Assembly: GCA_041287425.1 (NCBI GenBank)
Contig: JBEULG010000024.1
Coordinates: 1-64,000, forward strand
Source of the DNA: JAFGSI01 sp041287425
GTDB lineage: Bacteria > Chloroflexota > Anaerolineae > Anaerolineales > Villigracilaceae
Direction: 5' to 3'
DNA: 64,000 bases
Shown: in pieces, positions 32,119 through 40,247 of the stretch
Layout: every line of letters begins with the position of its first letter
How positions within the stretch are numbered: position 1 is the first letter of the stretch
The notes under the pieces: model-generated
Databases searched by the model: none
What the model was told of the DNA's origin: nothing
Seen by the model: the letters and a program-made list of their open reading frames with translations, nothing else
Translations under genes and position numbers: made by a program

Positions 32119-32781
32119 ATGGCAGAACTGCTCAACGACAACATCAAACAACAAGTAAGTGAAGTCTTCGCCCAATTGAAGGAACCCGTCCAGATTCTCT
32201 TCTTTGGTTCACGCGCCAACTGCGAATACTGCGCCGAAACCCGTCAACTGGCCGAAGAGGTCGCCGCCCTCTCGGACAAAATCGGCCTTGACATCTACGA
32301 CCTGCAAGAACATGCAGACATCGCCCGCCAATACGAAGTGGATAAAGCCCCTGCTCTCGTCATCGCTGCCCGCGATGGCGATACTCTGACCGACACGGGC
32401 ATTTCTTTCAGCGGTATCCCTGCCGGCCACGAATTCACCTCCCTCATCCAGAGTCTGCTGATGGTCTCGAATCGCGACTCCGGCCTGAGCGAAGCAAGCC
32501 GCGCCTTCCTGAAAGCGCTGGACAAGCCGCTGCGCTTGCAGGTCTTCGTCACCCCTACCTGCCCCTATTGCCCGCGCGCCGTCGTCCTGGCTCACAGCAT
32601 GGCCCTGGAAAATCCCCTGGTACGGGCCGAAATGATCGAGGCGACCGAATTCCCCGAACTGGCCGACCGCCACGGCGTCCACGGTGTACCGCACACCGCC
32701 ATCAACGATGGACGGGCGCATGTCATCGGCGCGGTGCCGGAAGCAAACCTGCTGGCCGAAATCCAGAAGGCCCTGGCCTAA
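32119..32781 (+). CDS. PDO-type protein disulfide oxidoreductase (two glutaredoxin folds)
   Basis: A 220-residue thioredoxin-fold tandem protein: the N-half has CEYC (C35/C38), the C-half CPYC (C148/C151), and each is followed by the cis-Pro region (DKAPALVI, VHGVPHTAI). This matches the glutaredoxin-like PDO family of thermophiles and Chloroflexota, which reduce disulfides and are recycled by thioredoxin reductase. It lies 55 bases downstream of the zinc ribbon gene and 3 bases before the TlpA-like gene; part of the redox cluster under the ECF sigma pair. Confidence 0.9.
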   Translation: MAELLNDNIKQQVSEVFAQLKEPVQILFFGSRANCEYCAETRQLAEEVAALSDKIGLDIYDLQEHADIARQYEVDKAPALVIAARDGDTLTDTGISFSGIPAGHEFTSLIQSLLMVSNRDSGLSEASRAFLKALDKPLRLQVFVTPTCPYCPRAVVLAHSMALENPLVRAEMIEATEFPELADRHGVHGVPHTAINDGRAHVIGAVPEANLLAEIQKALA

Positions 32782-32784
32782 AAC

Positions 32785-33354
32785 ATGGCACGACGCTCCT
32801 CCCGCTGGAATGACAGGCGTTTTGCGGTGATGATGACCGTCGGCGTCTTCCTCATCGGCGCGGCGTTCATCGTCCCCCTTGCCGCCAACCGAGACGGCGA
32901 CTCGTCCTCCCAGGCGGCCGCCGTCCTGCCCGGCACGGCCCGCTACCCGGCGCCGGCCCTCCGCCTGACCAACCTGAACGGCGAGCCGGTCGAACTCGCC
33001 GACTACCTCGGCGAGGTGGTGCTGATCAACAATTGGGCCACCTGGTGCCCGCCCTGCCGGGCCGAGATGCCTGAACTGTTGGCCTACTACCAGAATCACG
33101 CCGCGCAAGGCTTCGTCATCATCGCCATCAATGCCGGCGAACCGGCAGACGACGTGCGGGCCTTCGTAGATGACTTCGGCCTGACCTTTCCCGTCTGGCT
33201 GGATCCCAGCCTGCAAGCCCTGAGCGCCTTCCAGAACCCCAACCTGCCGAGTTCCTACGTCCTCGACCGCGACGGGATGGTGCGGCTGGCCTGGACGGGC
33301 CCCGTTAACCGCGCCGCCCTCGAGCAATACGTGACCCCCCTACTGGAGAGATAA
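32785..33354 (+). CDS. Membrane-anchored TlpA/ResA-like thioredoxin
   Basis: A 189-residue protein with a basic N-terminus, one transmembrane helix (about residues 13-33) and an external thioredoxin-like domain of the TlpA/ResA/CcmG type. The active site WCPPC places C88 and C91, and FQNPNLPSSYVLDRDG contains the cis-Pro region. It probably reduces disulfides outside the membrane, for example in cytochrome c maturation. It is 3 bases downstream of the PDO gene and 2 bases upstream of osmC. Confidence 0.9.
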   Translation: MARRSSRWNDRRFAVMMTVGVFLIGAAFIVPLAANRDGDSSSQAAAVLPGTARYPAPALRLTNLNGEPVELADYLGEVVLINNWATWCPPCRAEMPELLAYYQNHAAQGFVIIAINAGEPADDVRAFVDDFGLTFPVWLDPSLQALSAFQNPNLPSSYVLDRDGMVRLAWTGPVNRAALEQYVTPLLER

Positions 33355-33356
33355 AG

Positions 33357-33830
33357 ATGCACGCAAAAGTGACCTGGAAACAGGGGCTGTCCTTCGATGG
33401 CCGCGCCGAAAGCGGTTTCGTCGTCCCCCTCGGCGCCGACGCCGCGGTAGGCGGCGCCAACGATGGCTTCCGCCCGATGGAGTTGATGGCTATCAGCCTG
33501 GCCGGCTGCACCGCCATGGACGTGATTTCGATTCTGCAAAAGAAACGTCAGCCGGTGACCAGTTTCGAGGTCCGGGTGGAAACCGGCCGGGCCGAGGAGC
33601 ACCCGCACGTCTTCACCCATGCCGTCATCACCTACGAGGCAACTGGCCGAGGCCTCGACGAGGCGGCCCTTCTGCGCGCCATCGAACTTTCGGCCACCCG
33701 TTATTGCCCGGCCCAGGCCATGCTCGGCAAGGTCTTTCCCATCGAACTGCGCTACGCCATCTACGAGGAAGAAGACGGCCGCCGGCGGCTGGTCAAGGAA
33801 GACGTCTATCTGCCCCCGCAAACAGCCTGA
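33357..33830 (+). CDS. OsmC/Ohr family peroxiredoxin-like protein
   Basis: A 157-residue OsmC-fold protein that probably reduces organic hydroperoxides. The two catalytic Cys positions are visible in SLAGCTAMDVISIL and SATRYCPAQAML. The gene follows the TlpA-like thioredoxin gene with 2 bases between them and ends the redox cluster. The C-terminus is longer and acidic/basic (EEEDGRRRLVKEDVYLPPQ), as in the general YhfA-like OsmC subgroup. Confidence 0.9.
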   Translation: MHAKVTWKQGLSFDGRAESGFVVPLGADAAVGGANDGFRPMELMAISLAGCTAMDVISILQKKRQPVTSFEVRVETGRAEEHPHVFTHAVITYEATGRGLDEAALLRAIELSATRYCPAQAMLGKVFPIELRYAIYEEEDGRRRLVKEDVYLPPQTA

Positions 33831-33848
33831 GCGGCAGGGAAAAACCTA

Positions 33849-35354
33849 CTATGGCCAGGGCTCGCCGGCCCGCAACTGACTGACGGCGTCCGAACAATCA
33901 CAGGCAATCACAACCTGGTTGCCGCGCGTCAGCGTCCCCTGGTAGGGGGCGTTGCCGTTGTGTGCGACCCAGCCTTCGAGATTGAAGGCCAGCGGTCCAT
34001 CGGCGGGAATCCACTCGCCGTTGTACTTGCGGGCAATGTGAATGTGTGTCCCGGTCGCCGAGCCGCGCTCGCAGGAGGGATAGCCCACCGGATCGCCGGC
34101 CCGCAGAAAAACGCCTTCGGGGGCGCGTCCGCCCGTCGCCACGTGTAAGTAGAAAATAACCCAGCCGGTGCGCTCGTCGCCGTCGCCATCCAGGTCGAGG
34201 ACGACGATTCCGGATTCCGAGCGGGCCACCACGCCGTCAGCGACCGCCAGGGCGGGGCGCTCGCTGGCCGAGCAGCCGCCAATGACCGCCGGCGGCGCAA
34301 AGTCAATCGCCGCGTACGGTTCGCCGCTGCCCCAGCCGGTGTGCGGCCCGCCGGTATAAGCCCAGACCTCGCCCGGCGCAAAGGGCAGGCGCAGAGGCGG
34401 CTGCTGCAAACTGACCGGAATATGGGGGTCTTCCAGCGCCCACGGATCGCCAAACAACGAGCGATAAACGCGCGCCAGCCCGTCAGGGCCGATGGCGGTC
34501 TGATATTCCACGCCTGCATATAGGCGCGAGTAATAATACTGAATGCCCACCGTGCCGGCATTCTGCCAGGGGTCAGGCCGTTCGAGCCGCCCGTCGGGCA
34601 ACTCGAAGGAGGTCTGCAGGCCGGTCCGCCAGCCGTAGTAACCGTTGTTCAGCGTGTTGGCCGCCCAAACCAGTTGCAGATAGAGGCCGCTGCGGCTGTA
34701 ATCGCGGTAACCGAGCATGTAGGCTGAATCGGGGCGTTCGGGACGCGAGAGCGCGCCGGTCTGATACTCGAGAATGGCCAGCAACAGACGCGGGTCAATG
34801 CTGTAGTTGAGAGCCACATATTCGACCAAACCGCCACCGGAACGCACCGCGCCGGCCGCATAGGTGCTGAAATCCTTCAGCCAGCCCGGCTGCGAGGCTA
34901 CGAACGCCTCGGCGTCGAAGGCGACGGCCGAAGGACCGTTGACGAACAAATTGTCCGGCAAAATCTTGAACGGCGTGCCCCAGAAGGGCAGGTAATAAAT
35001 CGGGATTTGCATCGGCATGCCGGGCGGCATGGTGGTGGCGTCCAGCGGAATCTGGGGGTTGGCGGCGCGGATTTCGGCCTCGCTGGTATTGAAACGGCGC
35101 GCCAGCGCCGGCAGGGTATCGCCGGTCTGGGCGATGTAGTCAACCAACTCGCCCGGGTTGTATTGCGGCCGGACGGGCAGCGGCGTAGCCGTCGGGCCTG
35201 CCGCGGCGGCCGCGGTGGTCGAATCGAGGGGCAAAACTTCCTCCTCGGCGGGCGGCGCGCACGACGACAACATCAGAAACAACGCCATCGAGAGCAAGCA
35301 GCGGTACCCAAGCGCCAACTTACTCGCCCGGCTGCCGGACAATATGCGTGTCAT
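33849..35354 (-). CDS. LysM-M23 peptidase lipoprotein (paralogue a)
   Basis: About 501 residues: lipoprotein signal (lipobox LSSC), Ala/Thr/Pro linker, a LysM domain (YIAQTGDTLPALARRFNTSEAEIRAANP), an unassigned helical middle region (DPRLLLAILEYQTGAL, QLVWAANTLNNGYYGW), and a C-terminal M23 domain. M23 metal and catalytic residues are the His/Asp in GGPHTGWGSGEPYAAIDFAPP and HxH in GTHIHIARK. Within this domain an EF-hand-like loop DLDGDGDERTGW is inserted. Start at 35354 is chosen over an upstream codon; it lies 34 bases inside the paralogue b gene, so translation may be coupled. Confidence 0.82.
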   Translation of the reverse strand: MTRILSGSRASKLALGYRCLLSMALFLMLSSCAPPAEEEVLPLDSTTAAAAAGPTATPLPVRPQYNPGELVDYIAQTGDTLPALARRFNTSEAEIRAANPQIPLDATTMPPGMPMQIPIYYLPFWGTPFKILPDNLFVNGPSAVAFDAEAFVASQPGWLKDFSTYAAGAVRSGGGLVEYVALNYSIDPRLLLAILEYQTGALSRPERPDSAYMLGYRDYSRSGLYLQLVWAANTLNNGYYGWRTGLQTSFELPDGRLERPDPWQNAGTVGIQYYYSRLYAGVEYQTAIGPDGLARVYRSLFGDPWALEDPHIPVSLQQPPLRLPFAPGEVWAYTGGPHTGWGSGEPYAAIDFAPPAVIGGCSASERPALAVADGVVARSESGIVVLDLDGDGDERTGWVIFYLHVATGGRAPEGVFLRAGDPVGYPSCERGSATGTHIHIARKYNGEWIPADGPLAFNLEGWVAHNGNAPYQGTLTRGNQVVIACDCSDAVSQLRAGEPWP

Positions 35355-36873
35355 ACATCCCATTCGTTCTGGCAATCACTACTTCATCCCCGCGCGTCAA
35401 TGTGCCTTGATAAGGCGCCTCCCCGTTGTGGGCCACCCAGCCGCTCAAAGTGAACGGCAGCGGCCCATCGGCCAGCACCCACTCGCCGTTGTATTTGCGG
35501 GCAAAATGGACGTGCGTACCGGTCGCCATACCGCCCTCGCAGGAGGGATGGCCGATGCGGCCGTCGGCCTCCACCCACGTCCCCACCTGGACACGGTCGA
35601 GGGTCGCCACATGCAGATAAAGCAGATTCCAGCCCGTCTGTTCGTAGCCGTCGCCGTCCAGGTCGAGGACGACCACTCCGTTGCCGGCCCGCACCACCCG
35701 TCCGGGCGCAGAAGCCAGGACCCAGGCATCAGACGGCTGGCAGCCGGATTCGGTCGAGGGAGGCGCGAAGTCGAGGGCCGCCAGCGCGCCCTGCCGGTTC
35801 CAGGCCGGGTGCGGCCCGCCGCTGAAACTCCAGATTTGTCCCGGCTCGAAAGGCAGCGACAAAGCCGGCTGAGTCAGGCCGGGCGGGAAGAGCGGTTCCA
35901 CCGCGGCGGCGCGCAGCCAGGGATCGCCAAACATCTCAGTGTACAGCGCCGCAAAACCGACGCGGGCGTCCATCATCAGCAGCCACTCGTCGTAATTGTA
36001 GTTCTGGCTGAAATAATACATCAGGGCCACCGTCCCGGCGTTGAGATCGGGCGCCAGCCGCAGGGTCGAGCCGTCAGGGAAATGTAATTCGGTCAACGTG
36101 CCGCCGCGCCAGCCGTAATAGCCGAGCATCAACTGTTCCGAAGCCCATCGCAACTGCTGAAACAGGCCGCGGTCGATCAGACTGGAATAACCGAGGGGAT
36201 AATCCGTTTGCAAGAGATTGGTCGGCTGGCCGCGCACCCAGCCCGCCTGGTATTCGAGGAGCGCCAGCAGCAGGCGCGGGTTGATCGAATTTTCGATGGC
36301 CGATTTCTCCACCGCCTGCGCCCCGTCCACCCAGCCCACGCTGGCCAGGTATTCGCGATAGTCGCTCAGGTAACCGCCCTGGGCAACCACATAAGCCTCG
36401 ACGTCGAAATCAATGGCGGTCGGCGAATAGACCACCTCGCTGTCGGGCAGCACCTGTGCCGAAGGGGTGCAGGCGACGCCGTCCAAACGATTGGGGATGA
36501 CAAGAGGAATGGCGGGGTCGAGCAAACCGGTCGGCGAAAGCGGCAGAGAGGAGGAAATGTCGGCCGGCGTCACGCCGAAGTGCGCCGCCACGACCGGCAG
36601 GCTGTCGCCTGACTGCGTGTAGTAGAGCAAGGGCGGAGCGGGCGTAGAGGTCGGCCCGGAGGGAGTGGACGTCTCTGCCAGAAAGGGAGTCGGCGTAGGG
36701 GTTTCCGGGGGCGTGATGGCCAGCGAAGTGGGAACCACCGTCCAGAAGGATTCGGGAGTGGCCGAGAGCCAGGGGTCATCCTCGCCCCATAAAGATTCGT
36801 TGCAACCGCTCAACCCAAAAAAGACAACCAGCGCAATGAAAACACGCCCGATCGGCGAGAAATGACGATTCAT
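35320..36873 (-). CDS. LysM-M23 peptidase lipoprotein (paralogue b)
   Basis: A 517-residue paralogue with lipobox LSGC, a Pro/Thr linker, a degenerate LysM (YYTQSGDSLPVVAAHFGVTPADI), the helical middle domain (NPRLLLALLEYQAGW, LRWASEQLMLGYYGW) and the M23 peptidase (GGPHPAWNRQGALAALDFAPP, GTHVHFARK) with EF-hand-like loop DLDGDGYEQTGW. The M23 sites are intact, so peptidoglycan or protein hydrolysis is expected. TATAAT lies 7 bases before the ATG, predicting a leaderless mRNA. The 3' end overlaps paralogue a. Confidence 0.85.
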   Translation of the reverse strand: MNRHFSPIGRVFIALVVFFGLSGCNESLWGEDDPWLSATPESFWTVVPTSLAITPPETPTPTPFLAETSTPSGPTSTPAPPLLYYTQSGDSLPVVAAHFGVTPADISSSLPLSPTGLLDPAIPLVIPNRLDGVACTPSAQVLPDSEVVYSPTAIDFDVEAYVVAQGGYLSDYREYLASVGWVDGAQAVEKSAIENSINPRLLLALLEYQAGWVRGQPTNLLQTDYPLGYSSLIDRGLFQQLRWASEQLMLGYYGWRGGTLTELHFPDGSTLRLAPDLNAGTVALMYYFSQNYNYDEWLLMMDARVGFAALYTEMFGDPWLRAAAVEPLFPPGLTQPALSLPFEPGQIWSFSGGPHPAWNRQGALAALDFAPPSTESGCQPSDAWVLASAPGRVVRAGNGVVVLDLDGDGYEQTGWNLLYLHVATLDRVQVGTWVEADGRIGHPSCEGGMATGTHVHFARKYNGEWVLADGPLPFTLSGWVAHNGEAPYQGTLTRGDEVVIARTNGMYDTHIVRQPGE

Positions 36874-36880
36874 GGGCTGG

Positions 36881-36886
36881 ATTATA
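36881..36886 (-). promoter_or_regulatory. -10 box of a leaderless promoter
   Basis: TATAAT on the minus strand with 7 bases (CCAGCCC) to the ATG at 36873. The sequence is almost the same as that before the YprB-like gene (CCAGCCG). Confidence 0.6.
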
Positions 36887-36904
36887 CGCTATCCAGATGA
36901 AAAT

Positions 36905-38434
36905 TCAGGGAGAAATTTGGTTGAACGGGGCGGCCCCGTCGTAGGCTTCGACCACCTGATCGCCGCGCCGCAGGTAGCCGTCATAAGCCACCCCCGTGCC
37001 GGAGGAGACCCAGCCGTCCATCTCGAACGGCGTCTCCCCATCGGCGGCGATCCATTCACCGTTGAAGCGCCGGGCAATATGGACGTGCGTGCCGTTGGAC
37101 AACCCGCCCTCGCAGGAGGGATGGCCGATGCGCTCGCCGGCGCGCAGGAAGGTCCCCGGTTGAACGCGGTCGCGGCTCTCGATGTGCATGTACAGAATCA
37201 CCCAGCCGGTCTGCTCGTAACCATCGCCGTCGAGGTCCTGGATGACGGCGCCGTCAAAGGCGCGCGTGATCAGGCCGTCGGCCATGGCGGTCACCCAAGA
37301 ATCGCTCTGGACGCAACCGGCCTCCTCGCCGGGCGGGGCGAAATCGAGGGCCGCCCAGGCCGAGCCGGCATCCCAGCCCGGATGCGGCCCGCTGGTGAAG
37401 AACCACGTTTCCCCAGCCGCGAAGGGCAGGCGCAGCGGCGGTTGGACGAGGTTGGACGGCACGAGCGGTTCGATGGCCAGGTCGAAGGGATAGCCGAAGA
37501 GGCTGTTGTATGTGTAGAAAAAGCCCTCCGGCGAAACATCCCCCACCCAGGCAGAATAATAATCGAGACGGGCGAACAGGCCCTGGACGGCGGCCGTGCC
37601 GGCGTTGATGGTCGGCGCGATAGGCACCACATTGCCGTCGGCCAGCACCCAGGCGTCAATGCTGCCGGCCCGCCAGGAGTAGTAGCCGCGGTTGAGTTCA
37701 TTGGCCGCCCAGGTCAATTGCAGATACAGGCCAGGGCTGCCGGCCCCGATGCCGAGCGGGTCGGCCCAGGTGGCCGGGTCGGGATTGGGTTTGGTCACCC
37801 AGCCGGAGCGGTGTTCGATGACCGCCAGCAGCAAGCGCGGGTTGACCGAGTAATTTTCGGCCACCCGGCGGATGACCTGCGCGCCGGTCAAGACTTCCCC
37901 GCCGACCTCTTGCGTATAGGCGGCCAGATAACCACCCCGGTCGGCGATGAAATCCTCCAGGTCGAGCGTAATGCTCATCGGCCCGTACACCAGTTCAGAG
38001 TCGGGGATGATTTTGAAACTCGTCCCCACCGGCTGCGGATTGGGTAACGGGATGGTCAGCGTCTGACCGACTTCCAGGCGGTTGGGGTCGCTCATCCCGT
38101 TGGCCTGCAAAATGGCCTCCACGCTGACGCGGTAGCGTTGGGCAATCGCCCCCAGCGTATCGCCGGCGCGGACGGTGTAGGTCAGCGGCCCGCTGCGGGT
38201 GGCCACCGCATAATGAGCGAAATCGGGCGTGGGCGTCAGGATGGCCGAACCGGGAATGCGGGTCGGCGGAAGACGAAAGGAGGCCGTGGGCGTCCCGCCT
38301 CCATACGAAGACGACAGATCGCTGCCTCCCGCCGGCAGATAGGTGGGCGAATCGGGGGCCGGCCGGACGCAACCGGCCATCAACATCACAACCAGAATCG
38401 AGACCAGGAAAAACTGGAACGCTCGCCGAGACAT
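36905..38434 (-). CDS. LysM-M23 peptidase lipoprotein (paralogue c)
   Basis: A 509-residue paralogue with lipobox LMAGC, a linker, a canonical LysM (YTVRAGDTLGAIAQRYRVSVEAILQANGMSDP), the helical middle domain (NPRLLLAVIEHRSGW, LTWAANELNRGYYSW) and M23 (GPHPGWDAGSAWAALDFAPP, GTHVHIARR) with DLDGDGYEQTGW. It is upstream of paralogue b with 31 bases between them and divergent from the GH13 gene with only 46 bases between the start codons. TAAAAT lies 6 bases before the ATG. Confidence 0.85.
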   Translation of the reverse strand: MSRRAFQFFLVSILVVMLMAGCVRPAPDSPTYLPAGGSDLSSSYGGGTPTASFRLPPTRIPGSAILTPTPDFAHYAVATRSGPLTYTVRAGDTLGAIAQRYRVSVEAILQANGMSDPNRLEVGQTLTIPLPNPQPVGTSFKIIPDSELVYGPMSITLDLEDFIADRGGYLAAYTQEVGGEVLTGAQVIRRVAENYSVNPRLLLAVIEHRSGWVTKPNPDPATWADPLGIGAGSPGLYLQLTWAANELNRGYYSWRAGSIDAWVLADGNVVPIAPTINAGTAAVQGLFARLDYYSAWVGDVSPEGFFYTYNSLFGYPFDLAIEPLVPSNLVQPPLRLPFAAGETWFFTSGPHPGWDAGSAWAALDFAPPGEEAGCVQSDSWVTAMADGLITRAFDGAVIQDLDGDGYEQTGWVILYMHIESRDRVQPGTFLRAGERIGHPSCEGGLSNGTHVHIARRFNGEWIAADGETPFEMDGWVSSGTGVAYDGYLRRGDQVVEAYDGAAPFNQISP

Positions 38435-38440
38435 GGGGTG

Positions 38441-38473
38441 ATTTTAGCATAATCCGCCCGCCAAAGGTATAAT
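38441..38473. promoter_or_regulatory. Compact divergent promoter region
   Basis: The 46-bp gap holds TAAAAT on the minus strand (38441-38446), 6 bases before the paralogue c ATG, and TATAAT on the plus strand (38468-38473), 7 bases before the GH13 ATG. Both transcripts would start at or next to ATG. No clear -35 boxes. Confidence 0.55.
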
Positions 38474-38480
38474 CGCCATT

Positions 38481-40214
38481 ATGAACAAATTCAGATGGTG
38501 GCAAACGGCCGTCTTCTATCAAATCTATCCCCGCTCCTTCGCCGACGGCAATGGCGACGGCATCGGCGATTTTGCTGGCATGACCGCCCGTCTCGACTAC
38601 CTCAAAGACCTGGGCGTGGACGCCTTGTGGCTCTCGCCGCACTACCCCTCCCCCTTGTGGGATTGCGGCTACGACATCGCAGACTACGAGGCGGTTGCGC
38701 CCGAATATGGCACGCTGGCGGACTTTGACCGTTTCCTGCAGGCCGCCCACGCCCGCGGCCTGCGCGTCATCCTCGACCTGGTGCTCAATCACACCTCCGA
38801 TGAGCATCCCTGGTTCCTGGAGTCGAAATCCAGCCGCGACAACCCCAAAGCCGACTGGTACATCTGGCGCGACCCCGACCCCGTCAGCGGCGGCCCGCCC
38901 AACAACTGGCAATCCTGCTTCGACGGCCCGGCCTGGACTTACGTTCCGGCACGCCGCCAATACTACTACCACTACTTCATGAAACAGCAGCCCGACCTGA
39001 ACTGGCGCAACCCAGAAGTCAAGGCCGCCATGTGGAAAGCAGTCCGCTTCTGGCTGGAGCGCGGCGTGGACGGCTTCCGCCTGGACGCCATCGGCACCAT
39101 CTACGAGGACCCCGCCCTGACGCCGCACCGCGTCCCGCTGGACCTGGCCGGCCTGCGCCACCTGGCCGACACCGCCCAGACACCCGCCGAAAAGAAGCGC
39201 TTGGCACGCTACTGGCATGACATGTTCAAGCATCAGTGGGGCGGCCCCGGCCTGCACGACCTGATGAAGGAACTGCGCGCCCTGCTGGACGAATACCCCG
39301 GCGACCGCCTGCTGGTCGGCGAGGACGACGACATCGCCTATCTGGGCAACGGCGCCGACGAACTCCACCTGGTCTTCAACTTCCCGCTCATGCGTGCCGA
39401 CCGAATCACACCCGCCCACGTCCGCCGCAACCAGCGCCAGCGCCTGGCGCGCCTGGACGCCCTGCCGCAGCGAGGCTGGGGCTGCAACACCCTCGGCAAC
39501 CACGATTCCTCGCGTCTCTTCACCCGCTACGGAGACGGAGTCCACGATGCCGCCCTGGCGCGCCTCAACCTGACTCTCGTTCTGACCCTGCCCGGCACCC
39601 CCTTCCTCTACAACGGCGAGGAAATCGGCATGACCGATCTCATCATCACCGACCCCTCCCGGCTGCGCGACACCATGGCCACCTGGTACTACCGCGCCCT
39701 GGTCGAAGAACTGGGCGTGCCGCCCGCCGAGGCCGCCCAGCGCGCCGGCAGGATGAGCCGCGACAAGAACCGCACCCCCATGCAATGGAGCAACGCTCCC
39801 AACGGCGGCTTCTGCCCGCCAGAGGTGACCCCCTGGCTGCCGGTCAACCCCAACTACGCTCAGGGCGTCAACGTCGCCGAACAGGAAGCCGACCCGGCCT
39901 CGCTGCTGAATTTCTACCGCCGCCTGCTGGCCGTCCGCAAAGCCACGCCGGCACTCATCGCAGGCGAATACCGCCCCGTCCACAAACGCGCCCGCGCCTA
40001 CCTGGCCTTCCTGCGGCAGACGGCCTCGCAAACGGTGCTGGTCATCCTCAACTACGCGGAGCGGAGCCGGCGGCTGGATTTCTCCGCCCTCGGCCAGCAG
40101 CCCGGACGGCTGATTTTCTCCAGCCGCGCCGGCGCGCCGGAGACGGTGCCTCTCGCCCGCCTCGAGGTCGGCGGCTTCGAGGCCTGCCTGATCGAACTTC
40201 CTCGACCCAATTGA
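38481..40214 (+). CDS. GH13 alpha-glucosidase
   Basis: A 577-residue intracellular GH13 enzyme of the oligo-1,6-glucosidase/alpha-glucosidase subgroup: cytoplasmic, no signal peptide. A Ca-type loop is visible in DGNGDGIGD (residues 22-30). The nucleophile is D202 (DGFRLDAIG), the acid/base E281 (LLVGEDDD) and the transition-state stabiliser D342 (LGNHDSSR). WQTAVFYQIYPRSF and RTPMQW are family signatures. It starts a sugar-use cluster with a ROK sugar kinase after 33 bases. The TATAAT box lies 7 bases before the ATG, suggesting a leaderless mRNA. Confidence 0.93.
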   Translation: MNKFRWWQTAVFYQIYPRSFADGNGDGIGDFAGMTARLDYLKDLGVDALWLSPHYPSPLWDCGYDIADYEAVAPEYGTLADFDRFLQAAHARGLRVILDLVLNHTSDEHPWFLESKSSRDNPKADWYIWRDPDPVSGGPPNNWQSCFDGPAWTYVPARRQYYYHYFMKQQPDLNWRNPEVKAAMWKAVRFWLERGVDGFRLDAIGTIYEDPALTPHRVPLDLAGLRHLADTAQTPAEKKRLARYWHDMFKHQWGGPGLHDLMKELRALLDEYPGDRLLVGEDDDIAYLGNGADELHLVFNFPLMRADRITPAHVRRNQRQRLARLDALPQRGWGCNTLGNHDSSRLFTRYGDGVHDAALARLNLTLVLTLPGTPFLYNGEEIGMTDLIITDPSRLRDTMATWYYRALVEELGVPPAEAAQRAGRMSRDKNRTPMQWSNAPNGGFCPPEVTPWLPVNPNYAQGVNVAEQEADPASLLNFYRRLLAVRKATPALIAGEYRPVHKRARAYLAFLRQTASQTVLVILNYAERSRRLDFSALGQQPGRLIFSSRAGAPETVPLARLEVGGFEACLIELPRPN

Positions 40215-40237
40215 CCTCAGGACCCAATCGACCTCAG
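40204..40237 (+). repeat. 17-bp tandem duplication across the GH13 stop codon
   Basis: GACCCAATTGACCTCAG (40204-40220) is followed directly by GACCCAATCGACCTCAG. The first copy carries the TGA stop; the second differs by one base. Confidence 0.75.
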
Positions 40238-40247
40238 GTGAAGGATT

